From Mantis religiosa (Eukaryota > Arthropoda > Insecta > Mantodea > Mantidae): a stretch of 64,000 nucleotides of DNA. Location: positions 372,001 to 436,000 of the forward strand of contig JAUKNK010000331.1 in assembly GCA_030765055.1 (NCBI GenBank). The letters run 5' to 3'. Shown here piece by piece: positions 1 to 9,423 of the stretch (positions within the stretch are counted from its first letter, which is position 1; each line of letters starts with the position of its first letter). The translations under genes and the position numbers were made by a program. Below the pieces are notes generated by a model that was not told the origin of the DNA, did no database searches, and was given only the letters and a program-made list of their open reading frames with translations.

Positions 1-960
1 CCCCGCAGTCAACGCAAGTGGCAACTCCATTACATGAATCACTTGTGTGGCCAAAGCGCTGGTATTTACAACACTTCAGTGGATTAGGTATATACTGCCT
101 CACTTCAATAGCTTCATACCCTGCCTTAATTCTTTTCGGGAGTTCTACCCGATCAAAGGTAAGAAACAGGCTACAAGTGGGCACTAGTTCACATCGTTCT
201 TTGTGGTGAACTCTATATACATTAGTCACACCTTGTTCTGCCAAGTTTTGCTGAATCTCCTCATTGGACATACCATCCAATGCGCTGGTGTCTACAACAC
301 CACCACAACACCACGTAGAGTCCTATGCAATTCAACGAGCACCAGATAGGTCGCAAGCATATTGGCTTTCAAGATTTTAGCAGTCTGTATCGAAGAAACT
401 GCTTCGACCAGAAAGGTGCCATTGCGAGATCTAGTACATGCCTTCACAGAACCAGGAATACTATCTAAACCCTTCTGAATAATGAACGGATTCACGGTAC
501 TAAACTTCCGACCTTCCTCAGTTCTATAAATAAGTAGCGAGGACCAAAAGACTCAACTACTTCTTTTCCACTTTTGTTAAAATTTTTGTTATTATGATTA
601 AATTTTGCCATAATAAGTGGATTAGAATTCATCCCCCAGTGCTCCCCACCAACCACGGAGCCCAACAAGGGGTCATCCCACTGGGATGACAGGGCTATAC
701 AGGGGATATAGCGAGCTCGCCGTCCCACTCACCCTGGAGTTCGGTACAATACCTAGTCCTGGCCGATAGATTAAAGGTGGGTTAGTCCCTAACCTCCCGT
801 TTAGGCGAAGCAGAAGCCAAACTAGTGTATTAGAAATGCGCACCCTCCCCGAATTCAGAAGAACCCTGGTACGAGCTCAGATACTCATCCCTCAACCACC
901 AGGACAAAAAACTTCCCACCAACACGGGTCTCCACGCACGGCCTACACGTAGTTATCATA
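1..960 (-). pseudogene. ORF1 (gag-like) and 5' UTR of an ORF1-only LINE, copy A, truncated by window edge
   Basis: Read on the minus strand, the ATG at 610-612 (MAKFNHNN...) begins a non-LTR retrotransposon ORF1 that matches the copy at 45969-47373. The stretch 613-960 is its 5' UTR. Only the N-terminal half is inside the window; the first zinc-knuckle codons lie near position 1. The frame breaks at 515-540, where RYLF shifts out of the frame of NPFIIQKGLDSI, and again near 295-320. The first frameshift is shared with the other copy, so it is old. A 23-bp block containing a 19-bp palindrome (672-690) is present only here. Dead copy. Confidence 0.8.
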
Positions 961-1067
961 TGAGTAACCGGCCTAATTATGAGTACCAGGTTCCAGTGGC
1001 AGAAATTGATGGGGCGTTTTTTTAACATATTATGGTAATGGTTGTCATTCTATAGTGGAATGTCGAT

Positions 1068-1235
1068 CAGGGTGAGTTACTTGGATCAGGTTTTTTCCGG
1101 AGTTTTCCCTTATCGTAAAAGACAAACGTGTAATTCTCAATTCTATAGACTCTGGGCTCATTTGAGCATCATTTGACCCATTCCATTCATCGTCCGATAT
1201 GACAAAGTTGGAGGACTTGAATTACAAAAAAAAAA
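1068..1235 (+). repeat. SINE family S1, 3' body and A-tail (tRNA head missing)
   Basis: It shares the phrase GGTGAGTTACTTGGAT and the later CATTTGAGCATCATTT block with the complete minus-strand SINE at 51341-51589, and ends in an A-run. The tRNA-like head is absent. The duplicate lies at 47808-47973. Confidence 0.75.
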
Positions 1236-2349
1236 GGAAGTCTTATTAGCTCTGAAGGTTAAGTTCTGCAGTATCTCTACTTCAGGAATCAATTATTTTG
1301 GAGTCTGCTTGTTACCTTTCTTTTCCTCTGAGAAGAACCAAACCTCTGCACCTGGGGATTGTAGATATAAAAAAAAAGGCTATTTTTGTAATATTGCTTT
1401 TAATTGGAAATTAGTAACTGTAATTCATAGGTAATAAATAATACCTTCGGAGCAACAGATATGTAGTTTCACCACAGAATCTTAAAAACTGAACCAAACC
1501 CAAAGCCAGCAATCAGCCTTCTTCAAATACATGATTGATGTCTAGTACAACATTTACAGGAAACAGCATTTCCCTATTGCTTACAAGGGAACTGTCACTA
1601 TGCTCACACCTGTATGTGCTTGAGAGTTTGATGGCATCATCTCTGCTCTATGTGGGGCCTGTGTGCGGAGTATAGATGGAAGTACCCAAAAATGATTCCA
1701 GACCATAGGAACAGATAGGCATAATAACACGACACTGTATGGGAAGATTTTTACCCCTGACATGCAGTGATGTACACTGGGTGTTCTAATTTCACTTCGC
1801 AGCAGATTTGGTTTAAATACAGCCAGCATTTTCAGATGCATAGTGATGTGAGTACACTGATAGTTCCCTTGTCCGTCAAGCTGGGTGTGGAAAGTAATGT
1901 TCTTCTGGTCCCTTGAAACCATTGAAAATGTTCTTTCGTTTTGTGTGTTTGATAAAATGAGAGAAAAGCACAACTCAAAACCATTTATTGGACAATTTCA
2001 TGCATTTAATAGAAATAATCATACCACCATTAAAGCAGAGAAGTTTGGAGTTTTGTGCTGTACAAGAGATTTTCATTTATCTGCTAGTGAGAAACATTGG
2101 CAATGCTTTTGTGGGTCAAATGGACACTTTACTAATCGCTCATAGCTAGTGAGTGTGCTTGGATGTGAAGACAATTTTGATGTCCACTGACCACCACATC
2201 ATTAATCTGAGGGTGGTTTCACAACAGAGAATGGTCTGTCATCAACAGAAAGCATTGTTTGTTCAGGGGAGTGTACACCAGTCTGTGTGTTAAGCTGTTT
2301 AATGCTGCATATTTGTGTGTAATGTGATTGAAACTGTTGTTCTTTATGT
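1236..2349. other. No recognised gene; duplicated intergenic sequence
   Basis: This stretch is conserved in copy B (about 47974-49190), but I see no convincing reading frame or named repeat. It could be untranslated parts of the Penelope-like element just to its right. Confidence 0.5.
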
Positions 2350-2525
2350 GATTATATGATGCAAACATTTCCTGTATATAACAAATGTTGTTCTTGGATT
2401 ATTTTTAGATCTAAGAAGGGTAACATGCCTTCTTCTTCCACTTCCATTGTGAATTTTATTGAGTGAATTTGTAAGTTGAGTAACTTAATGGAGTCTTGTA
2501 TGAACCTGTGGGGGAGAATCAAGGA
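2350..2525 (-). pseudogene. Penelope-like element, reverse-transcriptase C-terminal fragment (copy A)
   Basis: On the minus strand it encodes a degraded version of the Penelope-family stretch read as IKFTMEVEEEGMLPFLDLKI in the duplicate at 49205-49400. A 10-nt deletion relative to that copy breaks the frame just before GIYRK. Only this short RT piece is recognisable. Confidence 0.6.
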
Positions 2526-3029
2526 TGGTGTTTAAATCACTCTACTTCCAGTAATGTTGGCAAAATTGAGAAGGCGCACTGCCAAAGCTATTGAGAGGGT
2601 GTGGTATGAATGAGTTCACCAGCTGCATGTAAGCTGTACTACACGTGCATGCCCACATTGAGTGCATCTGACTTGTAACAAGTGGTGGGATGATAGTTTA
2701 TGTTAAACATTGGTGAAATTACAGAATTATGAAATTGTCCAATAAATTGTAGACACCCCATATAAAATTTTTTCTGACTTTTTCAGGAATACTGAGGGAA
2801 AAGTTATACATTCCACATCGCAAACAAGGCATTACATTGGGGAAAAAAAAATAATAATTTTAAGTAACCCTATCACCTACTGAAAAGCGGCATTGTCTTA
2901 CAACAAAAATTTTAATATTCTGACAGTCCCTCAATATATAAAATGTGATTTAAAAATGTAAATTTATGACATACACCATATACAGCAAGGTCAAGAAAAA
3001 ATAGCCTGTTGATTTAACACTGAAGTCAC

Positions 3030-3332
3030 ATCATTGCCGAGTGGTTACACTACTTGGTTCTCACCAAGGTGGCCTGTGTTGGATCCCAGGAGATGCATGT
3101 GAGATTTGTGATGAACAACACAGCGCTGAGGTAGGTTTTCTCTGGGATGTCTGGTTTACCCCACCAATTTCCAGCAATTGCTCCATCATCACTTTCCTAT
3201 CATTTCATCTCGCTCTCATACTGTCACGCACTTGTCTCACTCTCATAAAAGGCATCAAGCTGATTAGCCATCCTGGATTCTCTCTCTCACTGAGACAGAG
3301 ATTCCGTTCCTCAACCCACTGCCTAAGGGCAT
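3030..3332 (+). repeat. SINE family S2 (tRNA-derived), copy A
   Basis: The head has a tRNA A-box-like GCCGAGTGGTTAC and a B-box-like GTTGGATCCC. The body continues with GTGAGATTTGTGATGAACAA, also found in the SINE at 26143-26384, and a CT-rich 3' part. The duplicate is at 49872-50175, so the insertion predates the segmental duplication. Confidence 0.8.
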
Positions 3333-3800
3333 AAAGGTTAATGGAAACAAGAATACCCCAACAAGTCATAATGGTATAAGAGGGCAGTTGAAGAAATAAA
3401 TGGTTATTTTTTATAACTCAAAACTTTGTACTCTTAGGTATCATGGTTTCCTTTCTTATATTTTAAATTTGTACCAAATCTTATAACTTTGCATTTGCAA
3501 TCATCGATGTATCTTGATAGGTTTTGCTTTATATTTTAAACTGATTTATCTTATGGCATTTACTATTCTTCTATAGATGAAATGAATACAACATAACACA
3601 ATACCAAGCTTCTTCACATCTTTCAGCAAAATAACACAAAAATATTCAAGAAATCCCCAACCAAAGTATCCTTTAGAACAAACAATTTTGCTGATATTTT
3701 ATTTCTTTAAAAAATTCTGCAATGATTTTAATTAAAAGAGGTACTATATATTTAAGACATTTGCACAAAGAATAAAGCACCCTAGCTGAAAATTATTGTA
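3333..3800. other. AT-rich spacer, nothing recognised
   Basis: No open frame or named repeat was seen. The sequence is duplicated at about 50176-50642. Confidence 0.5.
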
Positions 3801-5056
3801 TCAGGTGCGTTCAGAAACGAAATGAGCCGGAGACAAGTATAGAAACCACTACCTGTATGTTAGAAGTATTGGCACTGGCTGTAGAGATACTTAACCCAAT
3901 GTGACACAAGGCGGTGAATGGCTGTCTCATAAAAGTCCTGGAGCTGCGATGTGAACCAGTGCCGCATGTACAGCTGGAAATTGTTGTCTGAGGTGAATCG
4001 TTTACCGCTTAGAGCCTTTTTAAGGGGACCAAAAATGGCGTAGTCACAGGGTGAGAGACCTGGACTGTATACAGGGTGGCTGAGAACCTCCCGTTTGACT
4101 TTCTGAAGCAGTGCACGGCTGAGTTGGCCGTATGAGGCTTTGCATTGTCGTGGAGCAGAATGACTCAATGGATTGCCTGATTGTTTTGATTTGTATGCTT
4201 GGTGAAGGTTTGTCAAGAATTGCGGGGACATCTAGGTAAAAGAAGAATGCCAGTATAACCTTTCCTGCACTTGTGTGGATGGCCTTGGCTGTTTTTGGTG
4301 GTGGTTACCCGGGATACTCCCACTGGAGACTTTTTTGTTTTGATTCTGGTTCACTGTGATGACATCATGACTCATCTCCAGCCACCACTCATGCCAGGAA
4401 CTCATTCCCTTCTCTAGCATAGCGCTACAGATGACCAAGACTGTAGGCCATTTAACATGAATCCTGGTGTGGTTGAAGACTGTGAGGCACCCATTAGACA
4501 CACACTTTGTACAAGGGCAGTTGCTCCTTCATGAAGTATCAACAAATCCAGCTTTAGCAGCTATGTCTTTCAATGTCACTCAGCGGTCCTGGGTAATGTG
4601 AGCATCAACCAGCTGGGTGATGTCATCGGTAGTGCAATGTGGTGCTCTTGACTGTGCACCATCGGCTATCGACACCTGCACTCCCCTGAAGCGTTTGAGC
4701 CACACCCTGACCCTTGCAAGGCACATGCAGTGTTCACCATACAGTTGTGACATTCGACTATGAATGTCCGTTCCCCTACTCTTTCCACCGTCAGAAAATG
4801 GCCAACACCTCTTTGCTCTTCTTTTGAAACCTCCATTTCACTGTTTGCAATGTGACTGGAAGTGTTGAATGATTAATGAATGCTGCTACTAGCTTTGTAT
4901 AGTCACGTGATGTGAAACGCACACCCTCTAGCGATGGGCTATGAACTTCCAGGCTCTGGTTAGAACAACACTTCGTTACACATCCGACAATATTACCATC
5001 AGGTCACTAGTTTATGGATACCAGACTCCAGCTTATTTCTTTTTGAACGCCCCTTA
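3801..5056 (-). mobile_element. Mariner-like DNA transposon, dead (copy A)
   Basis: Terminal inverted repeats of about 29 bp are visible: GGTGCGTTCAGAAACGAAAT at the left and the complement of ATTTCTTTTTGAACGCCCC at the right, with TA at the ends. The minus strand encodes mariner transposase pieces in different frames. They are an N-terminal helix-turn-helix part near 4640-4850 (MEVSKEEQRGVGHFL), a central DESW-type part near 4330-4500, and the C-terminal PVYSPGLSPCDYAIFGPLKK block at 3860-4231. Several frameshifts make it non-coding. It was present before the segmental duplication. Confidence 0.85.
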
Positions 5057-5540
5057 TAAATAGGCTTCATTCATTCCTCTGCATTAATATAGAATTTTAT
5101 ATAACCATCTTTATCTTGGTAAAAATTATGATATGCTAAGCTGTTTAAAGGTGTACTCATTAACAAAATAAAGTTGTAATAAAAGTTGAGTGTTGTTTCC
5201 ATATGTACCACAGAACTAACACCACAATGTTTCCTTTAAAATAACATCTGTATCAAATTAATCAACTGACAATCTTACCTTAAGTATTTTACTGAAGTGC
5301 AGTTCTCATCCTGTAACAATAAATCAAATATTTATCTATAAATCATTAGTTAAATATTCTGCTAAGCCTATTATCTTTGTAAGCAACAGTTTTGATTTAC
5401 TTGAAAAGTATTCTCTGGTATTAGTTGAATAATAAGTAAAACGCAACATTGCAGTCTCTTTTTTAATTTACAATAACCAGAAGTATCTATATCTGTTTAG
5501 TTTTCAGTAATAATGTTTAACTACAAAGTTTACCTATAGT
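5057..5540. other. AT-rich spacer at the right end of the duplication
   Basis: No genes were seen. Homology to copy B stops at 5539, exactly where the fold-back repeat starts. Confidence 0.5.
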
Positions 5541-5784
5541 ACCAGGGATCTCCCGGTTTCTATCTAGTCGCTCTTACCCATTGAGCTACCATGGCCAACA
5601 TAAGAGCAACTGGATGGAAACCAGGAGATCTGTTTCAAATCCCGGGCGTGGCATTGAATTTTTTATGTGGACTATCTATTAGGAACATTAGCTTATACAC
5701 AGCTAGTGTGAAGAAATGATTAATTTCCATCAATTAAATAATAAGAGTTTAATGATAAAGGCTGGGACTCAAGTACTCACAATA
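5541..5784 (+). repeat. Fold-back tRNA-like repeat S4, palindromic copy
   Basis: The first half (5549-5599) is an inverted tRNA-like 5' half and the second half (5600-5655) is the direct version. Together they form an imperfect palindrome with arms of about 30 bp around GAGCTACCATGGCC. The rest (TGATTAATTTCCATCAATTA, then CTGGGACTCAAGTACTCACA) is the S4 body known from 21146-21590. The repeat is interrupted after CAATA (5780-5784) by gypsy copy 1 and resumes at 8721. Confidence 0.75.
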
Positions 5785-5825
5785 GTAACAACACAAAATA
5801 TATATATGAAAAGATTTTACACAAA

Positions 5826-7988
5826 ATGGAAGAAATGAAGACGGCCAACGACAACATCGCCGAGAAGATGCAAGAACTAAAAGCCGAAATAACAGCGAAG
5901 ACGGAAGCGGCAAATAACAACCTGGCCGCGGAAATAACAGCGAAGACGGAAGCGGAAAATAACAACCTGTCCGCGGAAATAACAGCAAAGACGGAAGCGG
6001 CAAATAACAACTTGGCCACGACAATGACCGCAAAGATGGCCGAACTGACCACAGAAATGAGGGCAGCGAACCAATGCCTGGCCATGGAGATGAAAGTGGC
6101 AAACGAGGCCCTTGCCGTGAAGTTTGAACAACAGTTGGCCAGCGTGAGGGATAACGTGACGGAGCTGGGCAAGCGGATGGGCCAAGTGGACGAGTGCGTC
6201 GAGGACCTGGCGAGCCGCGTTGACGACCTGAAGGGAAAGGCCGACACCAGCGTCAAGTCCCTGAACGCCATAGTAGAGGACGTCGTCGGCAGGAATCTGA
6301 AGGATTTGAAGGCCGACAAGCCAAGACGCGACACAAGATCTGCGCGCGTCAAACCGCCGAAATATGACGGCGCGTCAACATTTGAGGTCTTCCGCCGGCA
6401 GTTCGACACAGTGGCCAAGCACAACAGATGGTCACCGGAGGAGGCCACACAGCTAATAGCCAGCATCCAGGGACGGGCCGCGGAAGTCCAAAACGCGGTG
6501 CAGACAACGGCGGCGCCCAAGGACATCTGGGAGGCCCTGGAGAATCGTTTCGGGAACCACCGCTTAGGCGCAGCGTACCGCAGCCAACTAAAGGCAAGGT
6601 CACAGCAGCCGGGGGAGACGCTGCAGGAGTTCGCCATAGCGATTGAGCAGCTAGCTAGCAAGGCCTTGGTTGACCTGCCACTGGAGTTCGTATCCCGGGA
6701 AGTCGCCTACAACTTTGTCGACGGGGTACGGGACACGGAGATTCGTCAGCGCCTAATGCTCGGCGATTATAAAACCATCCACGAGGCGCTGACAGCGGCA
6801 TTAAGGATGGAGGCGGCCAAGGTAGCATCCCTCCCGACGTCAAGAACGAGGAATGTCGGCTACGCCGGAGACAGAAGACCGGCTGAGGGACGCCGGCGAA
6901 CACCTAGTGGCATGTGTTGGGGGTGTGGACAGCCCGGACACCTGCAGAGAGACTGCCCACACCAGGAAGAGCAGCCGGAAGAACGAGTAAGGCCCGGCGT
7001 GGAGAGGGGCGCGTCGGCGCCATTACCACCATCCCCTCGAGTGACAATCCGCGCCATCAGCAGGCGGATGGATGACAACCTCAACGCGGACGGCTGGGTA
7101 AGAGGAAAGCCGTGCCGCGTGCTGGTGGACACCGGGGAGGCCGTGACCATCATCAGACCTGACGTGGCGAAGAGTTTGCCGACGAGGAAGCCGAGCCGAC
7201 CACACGAGCTTGTGACGGCATCAGGCGACACCATGCCTGTGGAGAAGGAGGCCCTGCTGGAGCTGACCTTGGGACGGAGTGCGGTGCTTCTGTGGGTGTT
7301 CGTCGCGAAGGTGGCTGAGGAGGTGATTCTGGGACTGGATACCCTCAGGAGCCACGAGGCGACGGTCGACGTCGGCCGGAAGGTCCTGAGGCTCAACGGA
7401 GAAGAGGTTATACTCCGTCAACCAGAAGAGCGGCTTGGAATTTGCAGGGTCATCTTGAACGAAGACGTGGTTGTCCCCGCGAGGAGCGAGGTGATGGTGA
7501 CGGCGCGACCGGAAGGCCAGACGGCACGCTGGGTTCAGAGGGTGAAGGAGTACGACTTCACCTCGGAACATCGCAGAGGGAAGAGTCACGGTAACGCGGA
7601 CGCTATGTCCCGAAGACCCTGTCCAGAAGAGTGCGGCCAATGCACAAGAGGGGAGGAGAAGGAGCGTGCCGCAGCAGTTCGAGTAGTCACGGCAATGCCT
7701 GCGGATGGCTGGGATAGCGCAGGCCTGAGGAGGGAGCAGCTGGCGGACGCAGACTTGGGGCCACTCTTGATAGATGTGGAGAACCTGGTGGACCACCTCC
7801 ACGACATGCACGAGATGGCTCGCCAGAACATCCAGAAGGCGAGCGACCGCATGAAAACCCGATACGACAGGCAAGCCACAGCCAAGGGTTCCAGCAAGGT
7901 GACCTGGTCTGGTTGTACCCCCCGACCCGGACCAAGGGACGCTGCCCGAAGCTTCAGCAGCCATGGCAAGGACCGTAGCGTGTGGTGA
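5826..7988 (+). CDS. Ty3/gypsy-type Gag-protease fusion with reverse transcriptase and integrase core deleted (gypsy copy 1)
   Basis: One uninterrupted 720-codon frame starting MEEMKTANDN. Residues about 1-110 are coiled-coil-like and contain three 15-residue repeats (AEITAKTEAANNNLA type; DNA 5883-6017). Residues about 180-345 resemble a retrotransposon Gag capsid region (FEVFRRQFDTVAKHNRWSPE). A CCHC zinc knuckle, CWGCGQPGHLQRDC, lies near 361-374. A retropepsin-like region follows with RVLVDTGEAVTIIRPDV near 436-452; the usual DTGA is DTGE here, which may impair it. The frame then jumps directly into the RNase H tail (YDFTSEHRRGKSHGNADAMS), skipping the reverse transcriptase. A second in-frame jump goes to the C-terminal end of integrase (ENLVDHLHDMHEMARQNIQK). 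The last 30 or so codons are out of the ancestral frame. It could encode virus-like-particle Gag for trans-mobilisation, or it may simply be young. Confidence 0.82.
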   Translation: MEEMKTANDNIAEKMQELKAEITAKTEAANNNLAAEITAKTEAENNNLSAEITAKTEAANNNLATTMTAKMAELTTEMRAANQCLAMEMKVANEALAVKFEQQLASVRDNVTELGKRMGQVDECVEDLASRVDDLKGKADTSVKSLNAIVEDVVGRNLKDLKADKPRRDTRSARVKPPKYDGASTFEVFRRQFDTVAKHNRWSPEEATQLIASIQGRAAEVQNAVQTTAAPKDIWEALENRFGNHRLGAAYRSQLKARSQQPGETLQEFAIAIEQLASKALVDLPLEFVSREVAYNFVDGVRDTEIRQRLMLGDYKTIHEALTAALRMEAAKVASLPTSRTRNVGYAGDRRPAEGRRRTPSGMCWGCGQPGHLQRDCPHQEEQPEERVRPGVERGASAPLPPSPRVTIRAISRRMDDNLNADGWVRGKPCRVLVDTGEAVTIIRPDVAKSLPTRKPSRPHELVTASGDTMPVEKEALLELTLGRSAVLLWVFVAKVAEEVILGLDTLRSHEATVDVGRKVLRLNGEEVILRQPEERLGICRVILNEDVVVPARSEVMVTARPEGQTARWVQRVKEYDFTSEHRRGKSHGNADAMSRRPCPEECGQCTRGEEKERAAAVRVVTAMPADGWDSAGLRREQLADADLGPLLIDVENLVDHLHDMHEMARQNIQKASDRMKTRYDRQATAKGSSKVTWSGCTPRPGPRDAARSFSSHGKDRSVW

Positions 7989-8104
7989 AGAGGATTAACG
8001 ACGTGGTCTACCGCATCCAGAAGGTGCCCCGAGGAAAGATGTTGGTGGTACACCTGGATCGCCTGGCCCGCTACGAAGGCGCTGTTCGGGACGACCAGCC
8101 TTGA
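7984..8104 (+). pseudogene. Gypsy copy 1, frame-shifted pol C-terminal tail
   Basis: After the main frame ends, the ancestral frame resumes as VVKRINDVVYRIQKVPRG, then KMLVVHLDRLARYEGAV and a TGA at 8102-8104. This is the integrase C-terminal (GPY/F-type) tail also seen in copy 4. It is cut off from the Gag-protease frame by a frameshift near 7900. Confidence 0.7.
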
Positions 8105-8117
8105 GGAGGGAGCAGCG

Positions 8118-8353
8118 TTAACCTGGCGGCAGACTCGCGATGCCGATCAATAAATGATGGCCGGTGGAAATTCGGGAAACTTCGAGGCCGATCATTACCG
8201 AAGGCGACAGACATTTGAGCGAAGTGTTTGAAAAATAAACAGTTTTTAGGTTATCTAGCAAATTGTAATTGTGAAGAGTGTATTTGCTACGAGAATAAAG
8301 TGCAGTTTTTGTGTTTGTAACCTCGAAATTTATTTCATGAACCCACAAAGTCA
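8118..8353 (+). repeat. 3' LTR of gypsy copy 1, shortened
   Basis: It follows a purine-rich tract (GAGGAGGGAGCAGCG) and ends with CCCACAAAGTCA, the same LTR terminus as copies 2 and 4. It contains a polyadenylation signal (GAATAAAGTG, about 8291). At 236 bp and starting TTAACC instead of TGTCA, its 5' part seems to be deleted. No 5' LTR is found left of 5826. Confidence 0.7.
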
Positions 8354-8358
8354 CAATA

Positions 8359-8713
8359 TATAAGGGCGCTCAACTACGGCGGACATCAGCTCCTTTTAAA
8401 AAACTAGTCATGGCAAAAGCCAGATATAAAACTTTCCAAAAACTATACAAGTGTAACAAAACCCATTAAAAATACATGTACATAAAAAACATCAATCAAA
8501 ACATACCAAAAACCTCGTTCACCAAATCCCAAACCCCAAACCAGAAAAGAATCTAAAATCCTTCTCCACGGGTCTCCACGCACGGCCTACACGTGGGTGG
8601 GCCTGTTGACCGTCTCCCTCAACCACGAAGAGGAGCCCACATGAGGGAGACTGTTGGGTAGGGACCCCCGGGTGCGCCAAACCCGTACCTACCGAAGTAG
8701 GCCCCTGGGGGGA
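8359..8713 (-). mobile_element. Internally deleted LINE derivative (5' UTR joined to 3' UTR)
   Basis: On the minus strand, a GC-rich 5' UTR (8566-8713, sharing GGGTCTCCACGCACGGCCTA with copy A of the ORF1-only LINE) runs straight into the family's 3' UTR (8359-8500, AAGGGCGCTCAACTA and CATGGCAAAAGCCAGATATA). All coding sequence is missing. The element is flanked by a 7-bp target-site duplication, CACAATA (8352-8358 and 8714-8720). Confidence 0.75.
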
Positions 8714-8720
8714 CACAATA

Positions 8721-8815
8721 GTAAGTTGCCACAAACAGTGTATCTCTAATACTAGTGATTTACCGGCAATATATATATATGAGTCAAATGGAGAATTTAA
8801 TGTTGGCCATGGTAG
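8721..8815 (+). repeat. Fold-back repeat S4, right portion interrupted by gypsy copy 1
   Basis: The sequence GTAAGTTGCCACAAACAGTG, then GAGTCAAATGGAGAATTTAA and TGGCCATGGTAG match the S4 unit at 21430-21560. It continues the S4 piece that ends at 5784. Confidence 0.75.
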
Positions 8816-8973
8816 GACAGGGATCTGCACTACGCGGACAAGCAAGGGAACTGGTGCATGCAGTGCGTCAATATTTTGTAAAAGAGAGGGAACATGGAGG
8901 CCCCCTCTTAGACGTTAATGAAGTTGGCAAAAGAACTATGACTACTATCTTTCTTAAGAAAATGTACAGCTGA
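8816..8973 (+). pseudogene. N-terminal fragment of a helix-turn-helix transposase-type protein
   Basis: The frame reads ALRGQARELVHAVRQYF, then KEREHGGPLLDVNEVGKRT, and ends after KKMYS at a TGA. This pattern (basic, GGPL, KRT before an expected helix-turn-helix) resembles the N-terminus of a common arthropod transposase-like family; that is recalled, not searched. The apparent start codon is donated by the preceding S4 repeat. The protein stops where the recognition helix would follow, so it is a fragment. It could belong with the transposase tail at 53285-53610. Confidence 0.4.
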
Positions 8974-9423
8974 GCATTCTAAGCTTCATAAGTGTAACTT
9001 GTGTATTAAGCCTACATTAGGTACACTAAGTTAAAATGCACGTTCTGAATTCTTAGTTTTGAAAAGCCTTTGAGCATTTAAAAACAATTCTATTATTTGG
9101 GTGTTCAGAAAAATGGTTGAGTCAACTATTAGGTTTAATGCAAAACTGTATATTAGGTTTCTCTTGCTTGCTCTTAATCCCCGCTTTCTAAGAAAAACTC
9201 CAAGACAGATGCTTTATAAATTGAAAGAGTGCTGAACATTTTCATCTGTACACTGCCTTAACAGAGTATCATTCAAAACTGTTTGCATTAGTTAGAAATA
9301 CCAACAATTTAAATTAGGTAGTTTCAGCGCTTTCTTCTGTATAAACATTGTGCGCACCAAGGCATTCATATGCGGCAACGTCACAGAATCCTAAAATTTC
9401 AACGTCAGAGAATCTGCCTTTGA
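8974..9423. other. AT-rich spacer, nothing recognised
   Basis: No reading frame, tRNA-like head or known repeat was found. Confidence 0.5.

Larger units (their letters stand above)
1..5539. repeat. Segmental duplication, copy A
   Basis: The whole stretch matches 46765-52530 in the same orientation with small indels. Both copies carry, in order, an ORF1-only LINE 5' half, a SINE tail, a Penelope fragment, a SINE and a dead mariner. The left end is the window edge, so the duplication probably extends leftwards. The right end is where a fold-back repeat begins in copy A. Copy B differs by a SINE inside its mariner, a 108-bp extra block (48513-48620) and several short indels. Confidence 0.93.

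Noticed and set aside
1581..2145. Overlapping 130- and 86-codon frames on opposite strands
   Set aside because: Neither frame is convincingly preserved in the duplicate copy, which carries indels here, and no domain is visible.
5749..6661. Minus-strand frame of 294 codons opposite the gag gene
   Set aside because: It mirrors the plus-strand Gag frame; the Gag, zinc-knuckle and protease motifs are all on the plus strand.
7221..7964. Minus-strand 247-codon frame
   Set aside because: Shadow of the gypsy protease/RNase H frame in GC-rich coding sequence.
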